A DNA stretch of 6,936 nt. Source: Hyphomicrobiaceae bacterium (GTDB taxonomy: Bacteria; Pseudomonadota; Alphaproteobacteria; Rhizobiales; Hyphomicrobiaceae). Shown here in pieces: positions 6,207 to 6,936 of this stretch. Both the position numbers and the translations under genes were made by a program. The stretch's first letter is position 1. The number at the start of each line of letters is the position of its first letter. The stretch covers positions 1 through 6,936 of the forward strand of contig JAJFHI010000352.1 of assembly GCA_021775715.1 (NCBI GenBank), given 5' to 3'. Below the pieces are notes generated by a model. That model was not told the DNA's origin. It saw only the letters and a list, made by a program, of their open reading frames with translations, and ran no database searches.

Positions 6207-6596
6207 TCAGCGTTTCGTCTCTCTCGATTGTCGTTCAAGCCGCCGATTTACGCTGGCGATCGCGTCCGTCACGTCCTTTTGCAACTCTGGGAAAGGCATG
6301 GCAAGTGCCGCACGGCGTGCCACAATGACATAGTCGCATCCCGGCATTGCCAAGGTGGGCGCAACGTTGGCGACGGCAGATTTCAACCGGCGGCGGATTT
6401 TGTTGCGAACAACGGCATTGCCGAGCTTCTTGGTTACCGTAAATCCGAACAGCGGCGGGGTGTTCATCGAAGACTCCTCGTCCGGCTGCCCTGTCTGTGT
6501 ACGCCACTTGGCTTCCATTAAAAACGGACGCATCGACTTACGTACGCCACCACGTATTCTGAGAAACTGAGACCGCTTCTTGAGTGTCTCAACCAC
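6207..6596 (-). CDS. rnpA: Ribonuclease P protein component (RnpA)
   Basis: RnpA is the small basic protein subunit of RNase P, which removes 5' leaders from pre-tRNAs together with the catalytic RNA. With a GTG start at 6596 it has 129 residues, close to the family norm. The opening TLKKRSQFLRIRGG matches the usual start of the fold, and the RNR signature is present as GNAVVRNKIRRRLKSA (59-74), with FGFTVTKK just before it. The frame stays open upstream to a GTG at 6725, but the extra 43 codons run through a hairpin (6680-6700) and are not family-like, so the short form is preferred. The Shine-Dalgarno sequence before 6596 is weak. It is 206 bases downstream of rpmH and 75 bases upstream of yidC. 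Confidence 0.95.
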   Translation of the reverse strand: MVETLKKRSQFLRIRGGVRKSMRPFLMEAKWRTQTGQPDEESSMNTPPLFGFTVTKKLGNAVVRNKIRRRLKSAVANVAPTLAMPGCDYVIVARRAALAMPFPELQKDVTDAIASVNRRLERQSRETKR

Positions 6597-6679
6597 GACG
6601 ACGCCCGTTGAATTTGGAGTTGCGGGACGATTTCCGTCTGAAGGTCCAGTTATCTGATGACATGATCCAGATACACCGA

Positions 6680-6700
6680 ACGGCCCGAATGACGGGCCGT
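6680..6700 (-). terminator. Strong GC hairpin upstream of rnpA (attenuator candidate)
   Basis: ACGGCCCG (6680-6687) and CGGGCCGT (6693-6700) form a perfect 8-bp stem with a 5-base loop. Read in the direction of transcription it lies about 84 bases before the rnpA start. A U-run does not follow, so complete termination is unlikely; pausing, partial attenuation or an RNA-processing site fits better. Confidence 0.45.
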
Positions 6701-6763
6701 CGAAATGATCTACGGAGGGTCTCACGATGGCCGATAATGCGGGTCTGTGGTCCCTGTTGGTAG

Positions 6764-6798
6764 GTCAGCCAGTCCCGGTACGGGATAATTCGGCTGAC
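6764..6798 (-). terminator. Two-tier hairpin just after the rpmH stop codon
   Basis: An outer 7-bp stem, GTCAGCC (6764-6770) with GGCTGAC (6792-6798), encloses an inner 5-bp stem, TCCCG (6773-6777) with CGGGA (6781-6785), closed by a 3-base loop. It begins 4 bases after the rpmH stop. There is no U-run, so it may protect the abundant rpmH mRNA from 3' exonucleases or act as a partial terminator. Confidence 0.45.
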
Positions 6799-6802
6799 GA
6801 AG

Positions 6803-6936
6803 CTAGGCTGACAGTTTCTTGCGGCCCTTGGCGCGGCGGCGTGCCAAAACACGAAGGCCACCCTTGGTTGCCATCCGTGCGCGGAAGCCATGGCGCCGTT
6901 TGCGGACCAATCGGCTTGGTTGGTAAGTGCGTTTCA
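6803..6936 (-). CDS. rpmH: 50S ribosomal protein bL34 (RpmH), first base of the start codon outside the window
   Basis: bL34 is a small, very basic protein of the large ribosomal subunit. The frame reads (M)KRTYQPSRLVRKRRHGFRAR, then MATKGGLRVLARRRAKGRKK and LSA, ending in TAG at 6805-6803. This is 44 residues, the standard length, with the KRTYQPS opening and the HGFRARMATKGG core intact. The window ends on the second base of the ATG, so the start codon lacks only its A, and the promoter and ribosome binding site lie outside. Next downstream is rnpA, the arrangement found in most bacteria. Confidence 0.98.
   Translation of the reverse strand, partial: KRTYQPSRLVRKRRHGFRARMATKGGLRVLARRRAKGRKKLSA

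Larger units (their letters stand above)
6597..6802 (-). other. rpmH-rnpA intergenic leader
   Basis: These 206 bases contain two perfect inverted repeats (6764-6798 and 6680-6700) and no supported gene. Open frames here are extensions or shadows of rnpA and rpmH. The region probably tunes the large excess of bL34 over RnpA made from one transcript. Confidence 0.55.

Noticed and set aside
6597..6725. 43-codon N-terminal extension of RnpA from a GTG at 6725
   Set aside because: It translates through an 8-bp hairpin, is not RnpA-like, and would make the protein unusually long.

Overview
This window looks like chromosome from an alphaproteobacterium, most likely of the order Hyphomicrobiales (Rhizobiales). 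The evidence is the rpmH-rnpA-yidC-engB gene order, RpmH, YidC and ArgB sequences of alphaproteobacterial type, and a moderately GC-rich composition. The genus cannot be fixed from sequence reading alone; a Hyphomicrobium-like organism is a guess.

Layout. (1) Positions 1-923, minus strand: argB (N-acetylglutamate kinase, arginine biosynthesis), lacking only about its last ten codons at the left edge. It starts at a GTG with a good ribosome binding site. (2) Positions 924-1222: a divergent intergenic region with a 7-bp dyad, a perfect 9-bp tandem repeat and a possible 37-codon upstream ORF. (3) Positions 1223-2962, plus strand: a 579-residue protein with a ClpA-type N-domain but no AAA+ ATPase. 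A long proline-rich linker joins this domain to a beta-rich domain and a C-terminal hydrophobic segment. (4) Positions 3103-3537, plus strand: a small DUF1801-family protein. (5) Positions 3551-4222 (engB/yihA), 4305-6131 (yidC), 6207-6596 (rnpA) and 6803 to the right edge (rpmH), all minus strand: the conserved ribosome/RNase P/membrane-insertase cluster, transcribed right to left. Hairpins lie after rpmH, before rnpA and between yidC and engB.

How the genes relate. The right-hand genes are housekeeping: ribosomal protein bL34, the RNase P protein, the inner-membrane insertase YidC and the ribosome-assembly GTPase EngB. In related genomes, as I remember them, argB often follows engB directly. 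Here the two plus-strand genes sit between them, so argB appears to have its own promoter and engB faces a convergent neighbour 13 bases away. The orphan Clp N-domain protein is the least ordinary item. It could be a membrane-tethered docking platform for the Clp adaptor or substrate system, but that is inference. No mobile element, CRISPR array, tRNA or rRNA was seen.
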